Shown here piece by piece: positions 47,790-61,836 of a DNA stretch of 64,000 nucleotides. The stretch's first letter is position 1; each line of letters begins with the position of its first letter. Source of the stretch: Anticarsia gemmatalis (lineage: Eukaryota; Arthropoda; Insecta; Lepidoptera; Erebidae); assembly GCF_050436995.1 (NCBI RefSeq), contig NC_134751.1, positions 3,596,001 to 3,660,000 of the forward strand. Direction: 5' to 3'. The notes below the pieces were generated by a model. The model saw only the letters and a program-made list of their open reading frames with translations. It had not been told where the DNA came from and ran no database searches. The position numbers and the translations under genes are program-made.

Positions 47790-47875
47790 AACGGTAGTGT
47801 ATTTCGTGCACCTTAATCAACACCTTCGGGTGCAAGAAGCGTAATGTTATGTATGTATGAATGTGTTTACACTTA
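47790..47875 (+). repeat. SINE-like tail
   Basis: The sequence tcgtgcaccttaatcaacac, then cttcgggtgcaagaagcg, then a taatgttatgtatgtatg tail. The ATG that opens the stop-free frame 47844-48191 lies in this tail. Confidence 0.5.
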
Positions 47876-50800
47876 TTTAAATTTCAAGCAACAGAACAAT
47901 AACTTAATGATAAAACACACAAAAAAAGACATAGTCAGAAATCAGTGGACTAAATTCCTAGATGATACTATAAAACTAAAGCCTACAAAAGCTCTCCCAA
48001 AGAAAGTCCTTCAAGGAAAGCCTTACCATTTTCCTAGTCATCCGTACAACGATTTCACGCAATCCTGCTTAACTAGACTTGATAAAGATCACTGCTTTGT
48101 AACACCCACTGATACCCATTTTTCCTGGAATAAGGAAACCACCTGTTTAATATTACTGTCATTTGTACAAAAATATATCAGGAATTATTAGAGACCTCGA
48201 CCTCGCAATAAGTTGACGCATTGGACCACGGTGGAGGAAACAATGTCGTATTGTATTTCCTTCCTAATGCCCTGCGTTATGTCAACCGTCGTGCCTTCCT
48301 CATATTAAGTTATAAGAAAAAAGTGTATTTTTTCTTAGAAATACGTTTATTGGACGCGTTATGTCGTGATAATAAAGATTAATAACATTTTAGTTTTAGT
48401 CATTTTCACGTTAATTTTTTTCGCTTAAAAAACTGTATTTTGTGTTTTTATTTTATGTTTTCAATATATTTTACTTATCAATCAACTGTAATATATTTTA
48501 TTTAGAAAATAATATATTATGTGAAATGTTGTCTACTTTTAAGTGTATTAGGCAGGCAGTAGGATAGCTTGGTTATTATTATCATAAAATAACAAACATA
48601 TTGTTAAAATTTATTTAAAAACCAATACAAAGCCAGCTAACTACGTTTTTTTTATTTCAATAAAAGTTCATTGCACCTATGACCTAACGCGGCTGTACTC
48701 GGGCGGTGAGCCAAAGATACAGAGATTTAGATTCATCCCGAAACGGTATCCTCTGAAATATGGAGCCCAGCCGTTGCCCAAATTGTGTCTATTTTTGGAA
48801 ACATAGTAGAAAACGAACGTGCGAAATAAAAGTGGTTGTATCGATGCAGAATGGCCAAGCAATAATTGTAAATCAAAGTACGGTATGTTGCCACTTGACA
48901 TCCAAAATACGATTTTAGATTCTCACATATTTTTGAATTGCTGTAGCGCAGATGTTTCATATTTACATCTTTAAACGTATATTCTGTTAAAGAATTTATT
49001 TTGCATTCTATTTGCTCAGAGCTATAAATCTGTGAAGGATAAATTGGCTGTGTGACTGAATGTCAGTGTAATAAACAACACACGACAGAAACGCCTGTAA
49101 GTATTTGAAACGTAAATCAAATAGAAAATAGGCTTAGATTTTACACACTCATTCACAAATACATTTACAGGATTCTTCTGCAAATCATAAATTGTATATA
49201 CACCCATTCATCAACATTTTTTTTTCAACGAACTATATTTTTTTGTATTAAACTTGGCTGCTGCATTTTGAACTTTAAGTGTAACAGTTCGAGTTTCAAA
49301 TAAATATTTAAAGCCACAAAATATATGAGACAAATATCTGACAACTTTCTAACACACAATTTTCTTTGAGCATGTCCTCTTAAAGTTGAAATATTTTAAG
49401 TGAAAACTGAAATACGAATTTCAGAATTTATGAAACAGGTTTCACAGTAAAACTAACGAGACGAGTTTTCTGTCCAGATAACGATGTGAGGACGCAAAAC
49501 GACCTATTTCTAGATAAAGGCTGAGTTTCACTAAAAATCTAAGCATGCAGGTCTGAAAATAGCTGCGAGCCTTTTATAAAATCTGGACTGTATATAAGTT
49601 TTTTAAGGATAATTAAATTTTATATAATTCTTTATTTTATTCAATTTTATATAAAAAGAGATATTTTAAGATTCTTTATTGTTTACACAAGAATATTTAT
49701 GATAAACTAATCTAGATTAGATATGATTACGAAGATTACGAAGCCTATGTTTAGTTTAGTTCAACTAAACATAAGCTTCATAATATATGTTTAAAATTTC
49801 GCAAGAAAACCACCATCATTTGCCTGTGATTATCTAAAGTTAATGATGAACAAATACAAAATATACATTTTTACATTTCAATTCAAGTGTCTTTAATCAA
49901 AATTTAGAATCCTGCGTATAACCATACCACTACATTCATTCCACACAATAAACATAATAAACAACCTCAAAGCTACAAGTACACCTTTAGCAAAATATAA
50001 ACACAACATCTACAGCCTTTATATTTAAATTGCCAGTTAAAACTTAGCCACCTCGTTAATCACAGTTTACGTACTATTATCATGACCAGAGCTGCAATAT
50101 TTAAGCCCATAATCTATTGTGGCTGGTTACTGCAAGTGACGTTGGTGCACCTTTATGTTGATACCACTTGGACTCTTGCCCACGTATTAAGAGATACCTA
50201 TTACTGTATATGAAGCTGCTTTGTTCCATATTTTTGTTGTAGTTTAATGCTAAATATGAATTTAAGTACGATGATACGTTAGATTTAGGGTTAGAATATA
50301 TTTTTAAACGTATACAGTAAAATTATACTATCAGTATAATTTTTGTATTTGAAGCACATTAGAAACTGTTAGATATGGTAACTGCTCCGGTATTTTGTTA
50401 CTCTTTGTGGTTGTTTGATTAATTAAATTCATTCATTCATTTATTGATACAATATAAGTTTACAGTTTATCACCAAATCACTTATATCTATACTAATTGT
50501 ACAAAAGGTTAGGCTAGAAATCACGATCTAGATTTGTTAATTAATATTATTTGACGAATTATCAATAAGAGATCGACATGACGTTACATAAGAATTGAAA
50601 GAAGAAGAAACTAAAAACCCATTACATTTGACACTGTGAAACAAAAGAAAGCGTAAAAAACAAAGAAAAAGGAAAGCACAACAAAGATATTAAAGTTACA
50701 CCGCATTGCCAGAGTTAATCTTAAGCCATGACTTCTTGAAAGTTAACCTCGGTCTAAAAACTGCGCTAGTTGTGTCTCAACTTACTGAGTCGCGCAACGT

Positions 50801-52573
50801 TACCTACTCCCCTACTTTCTTGTCTAGCTTGTTACCTCTTTTGTGTTCTTTTACAATATTTTCGACGTCTTTGCCAAAGATAGCGTGGCTCTTTAAAAGG
50901 AACTCCGTATCCGTAGATATGAAAGCTTTGTAAATAAAGTTTGCGATTTCATTTTGTTTGCTACTGTTTTAAAATGTTGCGAGTTGTTTACTTCAATTAC
51001 TTTATTTGATCATAGTAAACCTGGACCGATTTTATCAAAGCAAATGTATAAAATAGAAATGAGTTCAATATTATAAAAATGTAAAGAAAGAGATCTTAAA
51101 GAAATACTGTTACCAACTATTTGTCTGTTGTTGAAACATCACCTCATTATGAAATAATATTTTAATTTGTACCTTTGATGTTCAGCGACTTACTTACTTT
51201 ACTTTTCTATTTCATATTTGACCTACTTTTACTTCAAAACAAACGACTTAGCTAGAAAGTACTCCAGAATTCTTGCCAAAAAACAAATGAGACTAAACAA
51301 AATTACAACACGATTACTATATTTCTTCGTTAACATAGTTTCATTATTCGTATCTACATGCCATATTGAGGTCAGACGAACCCTCTTAATTATCACTATA
51401 TGTAACGAACAGTCCTTAAAATATGTATACGACTATGGACAGCAATAATTCCATTTACGATAGTCGTAAATTAGACCATCTCTATATTTGGGTTTACATC
51501 CTACATACCATAAATCTTCCCCGTTTCTTTCCGCAGTTAACCTATTTGTCTATAAATCTTGTTCCAAGATTATACCAACATGGTAAATATCCCGAAACTT
51601 TTATATTGTGTGCAAATATGGAGCCGTATCGTATGTAAGGGCCTCTCGTAATTTCAGATATTGATCTATAAACGTTTTTATTGGATATTGTAAACAAATA
51701 AACAACCTTTCCATTATTATTTTTCATAGATTTGATATCGATGGTATTATTATTGCCAGATTTATGTGTAATTTTTGTGATTACTTATATAATTTCACAA
51801 AGACAATTAGTTTAAATGTTTGTATATTTAGTATGGACAGTGAATTTATCTATCAACGACAAAGATTTACGGCTCGATTTAGTCGCCATACCATTAAAAG
51901 TTCTAATTATATTTCCGATAGCTGTTAAGGGCCATGTTTTCTCCGAAAGTGGGTGGCCATACTTTTACTAGTTGACTGTATACGAGCCTACTGTGTCAAC
52001 TCATCTCATAGCAAATATTTACTCGACAGTGTAAGGAGGCGCCCTAGTTGAACAGTTTGTAAAGGCTTCTACCCTTTCAACACAAATCCACTTTGGAGAC
52101 GTCTTTGAAACCCGTCTTTGAAATTATTTTCTTCGACTATAAAGCTTTGATCGCAATATTGATAACGGGCTTATTTCACAGAATCCGCCTTAATATTACT
52201 GTATTTTTATTTTGTACTTCAATACATCAAATTTCGTTCTACTATAGGAGGTTTCACGTGTCACAAGTTTAAAAGTTTACTGTGTACGTTTCAAAAACTT
52301 TATAACTACGGAGGCGTATTTTATAAAGTTCGTTCAAATCGTAAAATTTTGATAAGCAAACTTAGTTTAAATATGCTTGCCTAAGTTAAGTTAAATCATT
52401 GAATCAGATAAATTAGTTTAATTGCTAACCCAAAAAAGTCGTAATTACAAAATTCCCTAGAAGTAACTAAAATAATTCCGGTTTTCTAGATACCGTAAGA
52501 TTGTTATCTAAAAATAAATTTAGTTAATACCCTTTTCGTAGTGACAGTCTTAAGTGAGCAGATTTTGTCCCAT
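47876..52573. other. No gene seen
   Basis: A 115-codon frame at 47844-48191 starts in a SINE tail and has no recognisable domain. An imperfect foldback lies at 48212-48286, and the 17-bp hairpin at 49735-49784. The rest is AT-rich. Confidence 0.5.
49735..49784. repeat. 17-bp inverted repeat
   Basis: gaagcctatgtttagtt (49740-49756) pairs with aactaaacataagcttc (49763-49779) with one mismatch and a 6-nt loop. Four more pairs outside a single mismatch extend the stem. Confidence 0.75.
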
Positions 52574-52840
52574 CCCCCTTACTTATGTAACTTAGTTACT
52601 CGGAATGGAAGTTAACGAACCGTTCTTGATCTTGCTACGGGATTCCATCAAATCAGCGTCATGGACAAAGTTTCATATTTATGGTTTAACTTAGAGGCGT
52701 GTTACTTACTATGTTTTAGCGCATATACGTCAGCGTAACATGAACTTGAAATAAATATTCCGTCATTCCAATTTTACTTTGGCCGTAAAACATTTCGTTG
52801 ATTTACCTAGACGATGTTTTAATACTTAGTTGAACAGGAA
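52574..52840 (+). pseudogene. Decayed Ty3/gypsy-type reverse transcriptase
   Basis: A frame at 52622-52669 reads VLDLATGFHQI, matching the DLxSGxHQI box of Ty3/gypsy reverse transcriptases. At 52804-52815 the same frame gives YLDD, the catalytic box, within LIYLDDVLIL. The two boxes are about 59 codons apart, close to the usual spacing of about 60. Upstream, a frame at 52571-52621 shows a weak match to the leading part of the domain (HPPYL, then L-x-x-R-N-G, RTVLDL) with one stop. A TGA follows YLDD by five codons, and the segment between the boxes needs frame changes. No LTRs, protease, RNase H or integrase could be recognised around it. It is a dead fragment, not a working gene. Confidence 0.6.
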
Positions 52841-55800
52841 CGAGTACTTGAATTCTTGATTTATTACTCGTGGGACGTCGTTTGCGAGGTTCTGTTAAAT
52901 TACGTTACTATCCAAATACTTTTTGATATTAAATATTTAAGTCGTCATTTAAACCCATAAAATATTACTTTCTATGCTTAAAAATATGTAATCACTTATA
53001 TAAGACGTCAGATTTCGTTAACAATTTTTACATCGATTAGTCTATGTACAAAAACCTGATACAAAATAATAAACGACATGTCATTTCACCGGCATTTCAT
53101 TTTCCCCGTATTATTAACATCATAAAAGTGACCATTATAAAGTTGCTTCTGTCGCTCAATATTTATAACAACCCTGTTATTATGTTCTACAAATTACACG
53201 TAGGTGAACAAACGACGAACTTTCTCTATTACATCGCTGGCAATATTTTTTACTTGCAGCCTTCAATTTCACCGAAATATTCCATTACCGGTGATTAGTA
53301 ATCAAAGTTAATGGATGTCGTGTATCGCGCCTCAGTTTATGTCGTGTCATGTGCCAGTAATTACGTAAGACAATATTGTATTAATCGTGAGTTCAAAACC
53401 TTGGGTTGGGATTTTTATAAAATTAAAACTCTGTTTCGTGTTGAGTTCAATCTGAATTTGTGGACGGTTCGTTTAATTGGTCGCGTGTATGGCTTCGTTT
53501 TAAATGTTATTAATCAAATAATCCATTAACTTAATTTAAAAATATCAAAGCTTAAGAGTTTACCTTTATTAATTTTACGCTTACGTTACCACTAAAGTAG
53601 CTAATTAACGAAATTGCCAAAGTTTACTGTATATTAAGTATATGAAATATTTCAAGCAATATTACAATATATTTACTCCTACGTAGCTAAAAATAATATC
53701 GTCTTCTTTAAGCAGAATCTAAAAATGAAGGCAGAAATTCTCATCCAAATCAGGCACCAACCCATCTGCGCTTCGAATAATAATACAATTTTTCTCCGTA
53801 AAAATCGAATTATCCCAACCAAACAATCATTTCAGCGCTGCAATCTAAAATAACAAAATTGTGGATGCAAAAACCATTTTTATTTTCACCTTAAAATATT
53901 TTCGTCATCACTCTTTTGCTTGCGCTATCAAAGCTATAAGCTATCAAATTTTCCCCTCCGAACGTCTTCAAGGGTTCCTTCAAGGAGAAGCAATTTCCTA
54001 AAGCTGAATTTCATGAGCAATATACATACTTCACATAACACATTGTTTCTACTAACGGTTGAACGTGTTAGCTCATTTTCTTTTTAAGATGCTCATTGGT
54101 TATATGTATGGATAAAGTTATTCATGTTTACAAGCGAAGGGTGGTTACCCAGACATGTAACATAAGGCGTATGTTAAATGGAGGTCAGAATATTGGAATA
54201 AATTTATTCTTCGACAGCAAAATCTTATTACAATATAAGAGTCTACGAGATTGTTATACATGATGTGGCCAATCCGGTTTAAGCCTTTTTAGGCCCCAAA
54301 TAGACGGTCTTCATTTCTGTAACGAGCTTTTTCAGGTGTCTCCCAAATTAAGGTAGGTACGTTACGTTTGATGTTTAAAATATTTAAACATTTTACCTAA
54401 CGAATTATCCACCTGAATGAAGAATTAGAAGCTATTCGATATTTCAAGCCGTCAATTATTCAATTTTCCACTACGGTTTAGATCCATCGATCTACTAATA
54501 GCATTTAAATTATTCACAATATTAATTATACTCAAATGTGTATTGTGTAGTTTTATCGTAGCTTTAGAAACTAATCCTAAATGGTTTTGGTGAGAATTGT
54601 TTAACCAGCGTGACTGAAATATCTCATGAAATGAAAATGTTGTTGAATTGTAAAATTGTTGTTTGTAATAGATACAAGCACTATGGATAAATATGTAAAA
54701 TTACGACTAATGTAAAATTTATGTTAACAATTCAAGTTAAACGCCTACAAATTGAATTATACAACACCTAAAATTTCGAGAACATAATGCTGGAACCCAA
54801 ATATTGACAGTACGCCGAATTCAATCGAAACACGAACGCTGCTGGATTTCGCAGAAACATCACTAAGCCATGTCATTACGACTCGAAATCATAATCCAGG
54901 GACGATTTAATCCAGCACTATGCATATTCCGAGCATTATTCCTTACGACAGCGTACGACCAACAGATTCGCCTTGAGCCATAACTGCCACTTAAACAAAA
55001 TGTGTCACATTATTCCTCACATTACTATTGCAGGCGCTGTAATGCTCGAGTGAATACTTTATGACTTATTTAGTCATATTTTATGCCGCATTATACTGGA
55101 TTGCCTTGAATTGATAATTTACGGTTTGATTACATACATTTGTGTAGTGTCGTTACGTTTTATTAGGCCGTTTGGAGTATTGGCGACGTTGTCCGCGCTT
55201 GTTTTCTCGTTTTCCTTTATGTTTGAGGATTGTATGGAGTCGGCTATGCCTTTCGTTTTCAATTAAGTTGTTTTCTGTTAAAGGAAAATGTAGAACAAGA
55301 ATATCAAAAGCAAGCAAACCGAGGGTAATAACGATAATATAACTTTTTGCTTTGCGCTCTCTTACTATCAAGAATTCTTGACTGTATTATTTCTTCCTTT
55401 ACTGAAAAAACACAACATTAATTTAATTCTAAATCTTCACTTCAACAAAAGCAATAAATAAATCAATAGAAACAGTACATAAAATTAAATAACAATTATT
55501 GGTTTGCCTGTCTTGAATATATGCCTAAATTTGTACAAACTTGTAACATGAGTGAAGCCAAAAAGCCAATATCATTTCACACCCATTACCTACGAACAGG
55601 CTAAACAAAAGCACGCCACGACGCCATCGTTGAATTCAATACAAAACCCAATGGACTGAAAAATGCCGTCGTAGATTAAACCATGTTTAACACGTCGATT
55701 ACATGACCTCAAATATTGACACTTATGATAGTCGTTACAATTACTGAATCTACCACTAGCTCGGAAAAAGGATAGAGCCGTATGAGAAGAGCTAGCAAGA

Positions 55801-58800
55801 AAATCACGGCCACTCTCTTTAATCGCCAAAAGATTTACAATGTGGTTGATACAATAACTGCAAAATCATAGCTTATGCACTGCCAAAACGTCACAATGGA
55901 AATTTTAAGTTAATCATATAGTTACTGAATTTGATCGAAATGAGATTGTTCCAGCATCAGTATTTTTACAAGATTAAACGTATATTGACTCTAGAACAGT
56001 ATTTTTTCTTATAGATTAGTGGTATTATATTTATATAGTTTATTTATACAGTATGATAGTTATAGGGCACGGTAATTAATACTCGGCCAGATTGCCCAAC
56101 CTTTTCTGCCGACGGTAAAAATATGTCTTAATTTCTAAATATATCGTGGATATTAAATGGAAGCATAAATTACAATTGTTTAAGAGACTAATAGCCAGTA
56201 CAACTAATAAAGCTATCCAATAAGTATTTTCAAATTATTCAGTATTTACCAGTAATGATATAATTAAATACTGCATAGTAACATAATAAAAAAATACTAA
56301 TTGACAAAAAGTATGATGGCGTTGATTCATTAAAAAGCGCTTTACGGAATTGAACTCTAACGCAACACGAGTCCCAATAATGTGTCTGTAGCTTCGGAAA
56401 ATAGACAAATAACTTGGCAAAGAATCTTTCGCTCTCTCACTTCAAGCGAAAATTTTGAGGGATGGTACGATTTTCTCAAATAAATCGCTCTTTCAGAATT
56501 AATAACATAATTATGGTTGTATAGAGTGTCATTTATTTCGTCGAATAGGTAAGTTTTTGTTGTGAATAAAATGCGATGTAGCTACTTAGTGTTATTGGGT
56601 TTTTTCTGTTTGCTTATTGTTGTAGATTTAGTTATATTTTTGTAATTGAAATAGTTTTGTTGGAAGGTCTTTTTTTTTGAGAGATATATTTTATATAAAT
56701 ACATATATTATTATACGTTTAAATTAAGCTAGTCAAGTATTACTTGGGCAATATAACGCGCAGAATGGAACTGTGTACTGTATTATACACTTTCTTTTTA
56801 TTTTTGTTTCTCGGTTAAAGAATAGAAGTAAATTATAACAGTCATAGATATGTATCCAATAACATGAAACGTACTAACAGCCCTTCGTACCAAAAGCTTA
56901 ACCAACTTATCTATATTTGCATACAGTTAACTGAACCCAAACCGCTTATTTCGTATTAACTTAAGAAATTCAACACTTGAATTACAAGGCAAAGTACGGA
57001 AAACCGCAAAACCTCTTAGAATATTTCACAGAGGGTGTCATTTGAAATCGACAACCCTATATAATGACTCAGAAAGCGTAGGTTCGCGAACGCAAAGATA
57101 TGTAAGTAATTGCTAACGTAAGTTCAAAGGAGTTTCGACTCTGTAATTATTGCAATAAAGGTCACGTTTTAACGATTATTACAAATTAGAAAGTTAGTAT
57201 GTTCTTGTGGTAATCCAATCATGTTGCTGTGCATTGGAGTATGAACATTATGTGGGAGGTTATTTAATATACTTCGGAATTATAATATAATGGAAAATTT
57301 GGCAGCCATTTGCTTAGGCAAAATAATTATGTATGTCTGGATATACTTTTGAGTTTTGTGGTATAAAATTACTATGGATACTTATTCATTCAGATTTTTA
57401 ACTATATCTCTAATAGTAATTAAGGATATCATATATCTCTTAGTTAAAAAAAAACTATTCGTTTAGTCATTTGGTAAAATTTTATAAGAAACTATTTCGA
57501 GCTACGTATCGCCTGCCAAGCCATCTACGACGTAGCCAAGTGCTACACGCGCTACGCCGTAGTCGGTCTACGTTTGCAAATTACTGTCGCCGTCAAACAT
57601 ATTATAATCTAACACAGTATAACTTACTACTCAGTTTAATTGCCAACGGGAGCTGGGGTATGTAAAAATGGAGTTGCCACAAAAGGATGACTCTGCATTT
57701 CGTTAGTTCGCTTTCATTCGTTTTACGCAGCGAAACTGCCTCGTCACAGTGTTATCGAACCGTGCAGTAAGCACTCCACTAATATTACTCGAAGCGAACT
57801 CGTGGTATATGGGTTAATCGAGATCTAAACTATGTTCTATAGTTATTTTTAGTATTAATTGCTGCAGTTGGATCTGAAAGATAAATATACTCGTATTTGA
57901 TGGTATTTGAAATGGCAGAGTCGGGAACAATGACGCTATAAAGTGCTTTATAGAATGAATATTCGAAATAATCCATGCACGAATTGTATTTTTTTTTCAT
58001 ATTAAAGTATATTAAAGTCGTAGTATTCAATTCCTAATAATCATGACTATGGGAATCTTTTTGGAAATAGTGTGTCAAGATGAATGATATTGTGATTGAT
58101 TCCTATATCTCTGATTTAAAAGGTATGTTAATTAAGTAATGAAATTCGAATAAAAGTGTTGACTTGACTACATGCAGTCACAATTTTTCCAAATTAAATA
58201 AAAAGTCCCTAAATTTCCACGTATTCTAGGTATAGAAACGTCATTTTACCTGATGCAACTTACGTACCAGGGAACATGCATCGCCAAGGCGATGTAAAAA
58301 GAAATGAGCTGTGTTATCTCATGGCATCTATATACTACGACTTACAGCAGGTTACGATTTTTATTGCAGAGGAAATGTTTTGCGGAAAAATACGGTAAAA
58401 AGATTTACAAGGACAAAAAAAGCATTATCATGATTGAAATTGATAAAAAAACACTTTAATTTTGAAAAGCCTTTTTTGAACTTTTCCACTAAAAAAATCC
58501 ACATTTGCGCTAATGCATAAAAATTGGAGTATAATTTATTAAACTCTGTTGCACAAATGATGCCCGTTAAAATTGAGCAAAGATAATGTTTATAACCTGC
58601 ATGACACGTAGCATACTTTTATCCCGAGAAATCTCTGCAAATAACAAATTTCAGACAACATTGGGGGCAAGAAAGTGGCAAGAATTTCTTTGGAAGTCGA
58701 TACTTACAGCATCTTCTGATAAATAAATAGCCGAACAAACTATAGCCTCATCTCACCACTATAAGAAAGAGCAACTTTGAACATTGAAATACTTAACAAG

Positions 58801-59202
58801 GCATTCAGAAAAAGCAAACAAAAATCTTGAATACCCTCCTACTAAATTCCATTCAGAGTTTCTTCCAGCTATTTTAATATGTCCTGAAATGTTGCCTAGA
58901 AGAATCCGAAACGTTGATTTACTACCAGAAAGTTTAATTATGCAAATTTTATTTGTTCATGCTCAGTTGCCTGAAGATTAACTTGTAGGAATTTCCGTCG
59001 AAAAATAAAGACATTATGTACATTACCGTTGTTACGCTGTCTTAGTAATATTTACACGGTTGGTTTATAACCACTAAATTACTTTGAGTCTTTTAGGACA
59101 ATGCTTATACGTTTATTCTTTTTGGACAACTTTTTGTGACAGGGTATAACTGAATATTTTATTTACAGTTCAAATTCCTTTAAGCAATATGATTATTTAT
59201 TA
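52841..59202. other. No gene seen
   Basis: Apart from the CTACG repeat at 57500-57580 I recognise nothing. The frames at 53044-53529, 55590-55829 and 58784-58981 have no splice context or motif. Confidence 0.5.
57500..57580. repeat. CTACG-N-CGTAG repeat
   Basis: Two odd palindromes, ctacgacgtag (57525-57535) and ctacgccgtag (57552-57562), lie 16 bases apart with gctacg units around them. Related to 8690-8755. Confidence 0.4.
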
Positions 59203-59260
59203 TCAATACTAATATTATAAATGCAAACGTCTAAACCCATGTTGGTGAAATTTATCGTGA
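59203..59260 (+). mobile_element. Helitron-like 5' end fragment
   Basis: A|TCAATACTAATATTATAAATG is the 5' terminus shared with subfamilies B and D. The following sequence does not match them, and no CTAG end follows at the expected distance. Confidence 0.4.
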
Positions 59261-59706
59261 AGAGAGTTGAACACCCAAGATCCAATCAAGATAGGTGACT
59301 ATTTTCAGCAAAAAACTATGTGAGGAGAGGTGCGAGCTAAAGCGAGAGTCTGAAAAAAGTATTTTTACTAACAATATTGTGCCATTTGTGGAACATGAAA
59401 GTATTGTAGTTAGTTGTATAGCCATTGCGACCCAAATATAATTAATTATTCGAATCCACATGCCTTTCTAAGAAAACTATATTAGGAACTTTTCCACCAA
59501 ATTATCCCGCAACCATTGAAAGAAAATCTTTGATACGTGACTGCCATACGCAGAAACTCCGCAATACAATTACGTAGTAGTTATCAACTAACGTTACCAG
59601 CGTTATGAGATCTTGATGAATAAATTACTTGGAGTCATTATGTGAACGTGCGGCCGTTTAAGCCTTCTCGTACATATATCTACATCATTGTATACGAAGA
59701 ATACTA

Positions 59707-59866
59707 CTATAGCGCGACTCTGTATTGTCGGTACTTTCGTGTATCGACAGTTTCACATTTAAAATGCACTGCAAGAATAGATTCTACGACGCCCGCTAGA
59801 GGCGCTAAACCGATTGTCATACAATTTTTTTTGATAAAATCAGTTAGTGGTCAACCTAGTGTCTAA
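59707..59866 (+). mobile_element. MITE family copy 8 (3' end lost)
   Basis: The 5' end is ctatagcgcgactctgtattg. It also has cacatttaaaatgcactgc, acgcccgctagaggcgct and tcagttagtggtcaac. The 3' terminal repeat is not recognisable. Confidence 0.7.
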
Positions 59867-60339
59867 GTTGTTCAAGCCGCCCGGAAGGCCTTTGACATGG
59901 TTTAACGATTGTTATTTTTATCCAGAACAACCAGGACCGACATTTTACGTGCCCTCCAAAGCACGGAGACGCTTAGTTCAAATACCACTATTCGGTCACC
60001 CATCTATAGAATGACCGTGCCAACGGTTGCTTAACCCACAGATAGTTTACAGACCGGTGAACACAACTGGCTATGAGCGCTTGTTAGTATATTCCTGCGA
60101 TATGTGTGCTACAAGCCTTCGCATTGTGTCATGAATACCGTGTGCCTTCTTAATTATTCCTTGCCTGTTTACTCAAAATTGTTTAAGGTAATTGACGTTT
60201 CACTTATTCGTGAAGGTTGATTGCTTTTGATGCTGTTTCAGGAGTAATAGATGTAATAGGTGTACGTGTTTTGTCTGCGTTGTAAGGTTTGAAGGCTGTC
60301 AAGAATCTAAAGTTGGTGTGACTAGATAATTTGTTAGTT

Positions 60340-60525
60340 GATTTTATAAAATAAAACCGGCTAAGTGCGAGTTGGAATCACGCACGAAGATTTCCGTACC
60401 AAAAAATACGACCCCGGGGTGAAAAAAATCAGCTTTCTAGCCATCACGGTTTATGAGATATAGCCTGAAGACAGATAGACAGACAGCGGAGGCTTAATAA
60501 TTGGGTAACCCTGAAAATAGAACCG
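60340..60525 (+). repeat. Lepidopteran interspersed repeat
   Basis: The sequence ccggctaagtgcgagttgg, cacgcacgaagatttccgtac, cacggtttatgagatatagc and gacagatagacagacagcgg occur in the order of a very common moth and butterfly repeat (ccggccaagtgcgagtcgga...). The class is uncertain. Confidence 0.6.
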
Positions 60526-61659
60526 AGAAGTGCTATGCACACCATTTTCTATTATAGAGAACTATTAAATGAATCACTATCGAAGATGTCGTGTAACTAT
60601 TTATTCGACGTATTCAAGAACTATCTTTCAACATTTTTTCCTTCGCTATTCATTATAGATGGGGATCGGGCTACAGAAATTGATTTTTTTTTGTCAAGAT
60701 AGTTAGTTATTAAGTATATCCTCAAATTTACTTAAAGTTATATTTTTTTTAATGCCTAAGCCTTATATAAATCATCCAACGTACTCTTTGTTGTCAAGCA
60801 AATTTCGAAACTCCGTATAATAATGAAAATATAACGAATTCCTAGAAAAGCCTTGCCCGTAGCCGTAGAACTTTAGCGTTGATTGCGTCATCACTTTTTA
60901 ATTAATTCAGCTCAAAACTAATATTCCTTGCGCTGAACAGTGGGTGTGCTTACGAACCTCGAACCAACACAATGTTCGTGGAATTGCGAATTAAATATTA
61001 TTTTTAGGTATAGTATATTATACAGACATAATAATAAATATTCTAACAACTCATTACATGGGCGTTATTTGGCCAAGTATAATGAGCAATCGTTTTAAGA
61101 AAAAATCTGTTTAACTCCCTAATTTTACCCAAACTTTTATCAATAAGTACCCAAGAATCTTTAACTAATCCTCCATTGTATTCTTTATTACTCTTCCGAC
61201 CCGATTCATTTATCAACCCTTTCGTAAGGTCAGTAAAGTCAATCATTACCCCTGAACATTGATTTTCAATAGCATTATATTATGTTATCATATCGCGTGA
61301 CTACTCCCTTCATTGAAGCAGACATCTACATGGTAGGCGCACGCAAACAAAAGGTGATTCTGTGTGTGAACATTTGAGGTTACGTGCCGAAAGATATTTG
61401 TTTTATTGCTGTTTTAGTTCCATAAAGTTGTATAAAAACTAAATATTACTCGTATCTGATACTGTTATGAATGTATGAGAGAATAAATCTTGTTTTTATG
61501 ACTGATACGTAAGTTTTATTTTTGTTTGGGATCTGCTGGATTTGGTTTGATGTTGACTTTGACATGTTTATTGCGTTTATATATGGATGATCCATTAAAA
61601 AATGTCATAGACTTAACTGTTTTTTGAATCTGTTACTAATAAACAATGTTACAACGATG

Positions 61660-61836
61660 CAGTGTCTCGATTTTCTACAGTTGGTACTATAGAGTAAGGA
61701 AAGTTTGACATTTGAAATGTACTACATAAATAGTACCTACGGCTCCCGCTAGAGGACGTGATCCAATTTTCATGAAAATTTTCTCGATAGCAGGCCGGTT
61801 ATCGGTAGTCAAAAGTGGAAGAGAATCTCGCTACTG
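61660..61836 (+). mobile_element. MITE family copy 9 (well preserved)
   Basis: It starts cagtgtctcgattttctac and ends gagaatctcgctactg, so the terminal inverted repeats are clear. The internal motifs gtttgacatttgaaatgtac, cccgctagaggacgtgat and gataGCaggccggttatcgg are all present. Confidence 0.8.

Noticed and set aside
47844..48191. 115-codon plus-strand open frame
   Set aside because: Its start lies in a SINE-like GTAT tail, there is no motif, and the 3' part runs into a foldback. Kept only as a remark.
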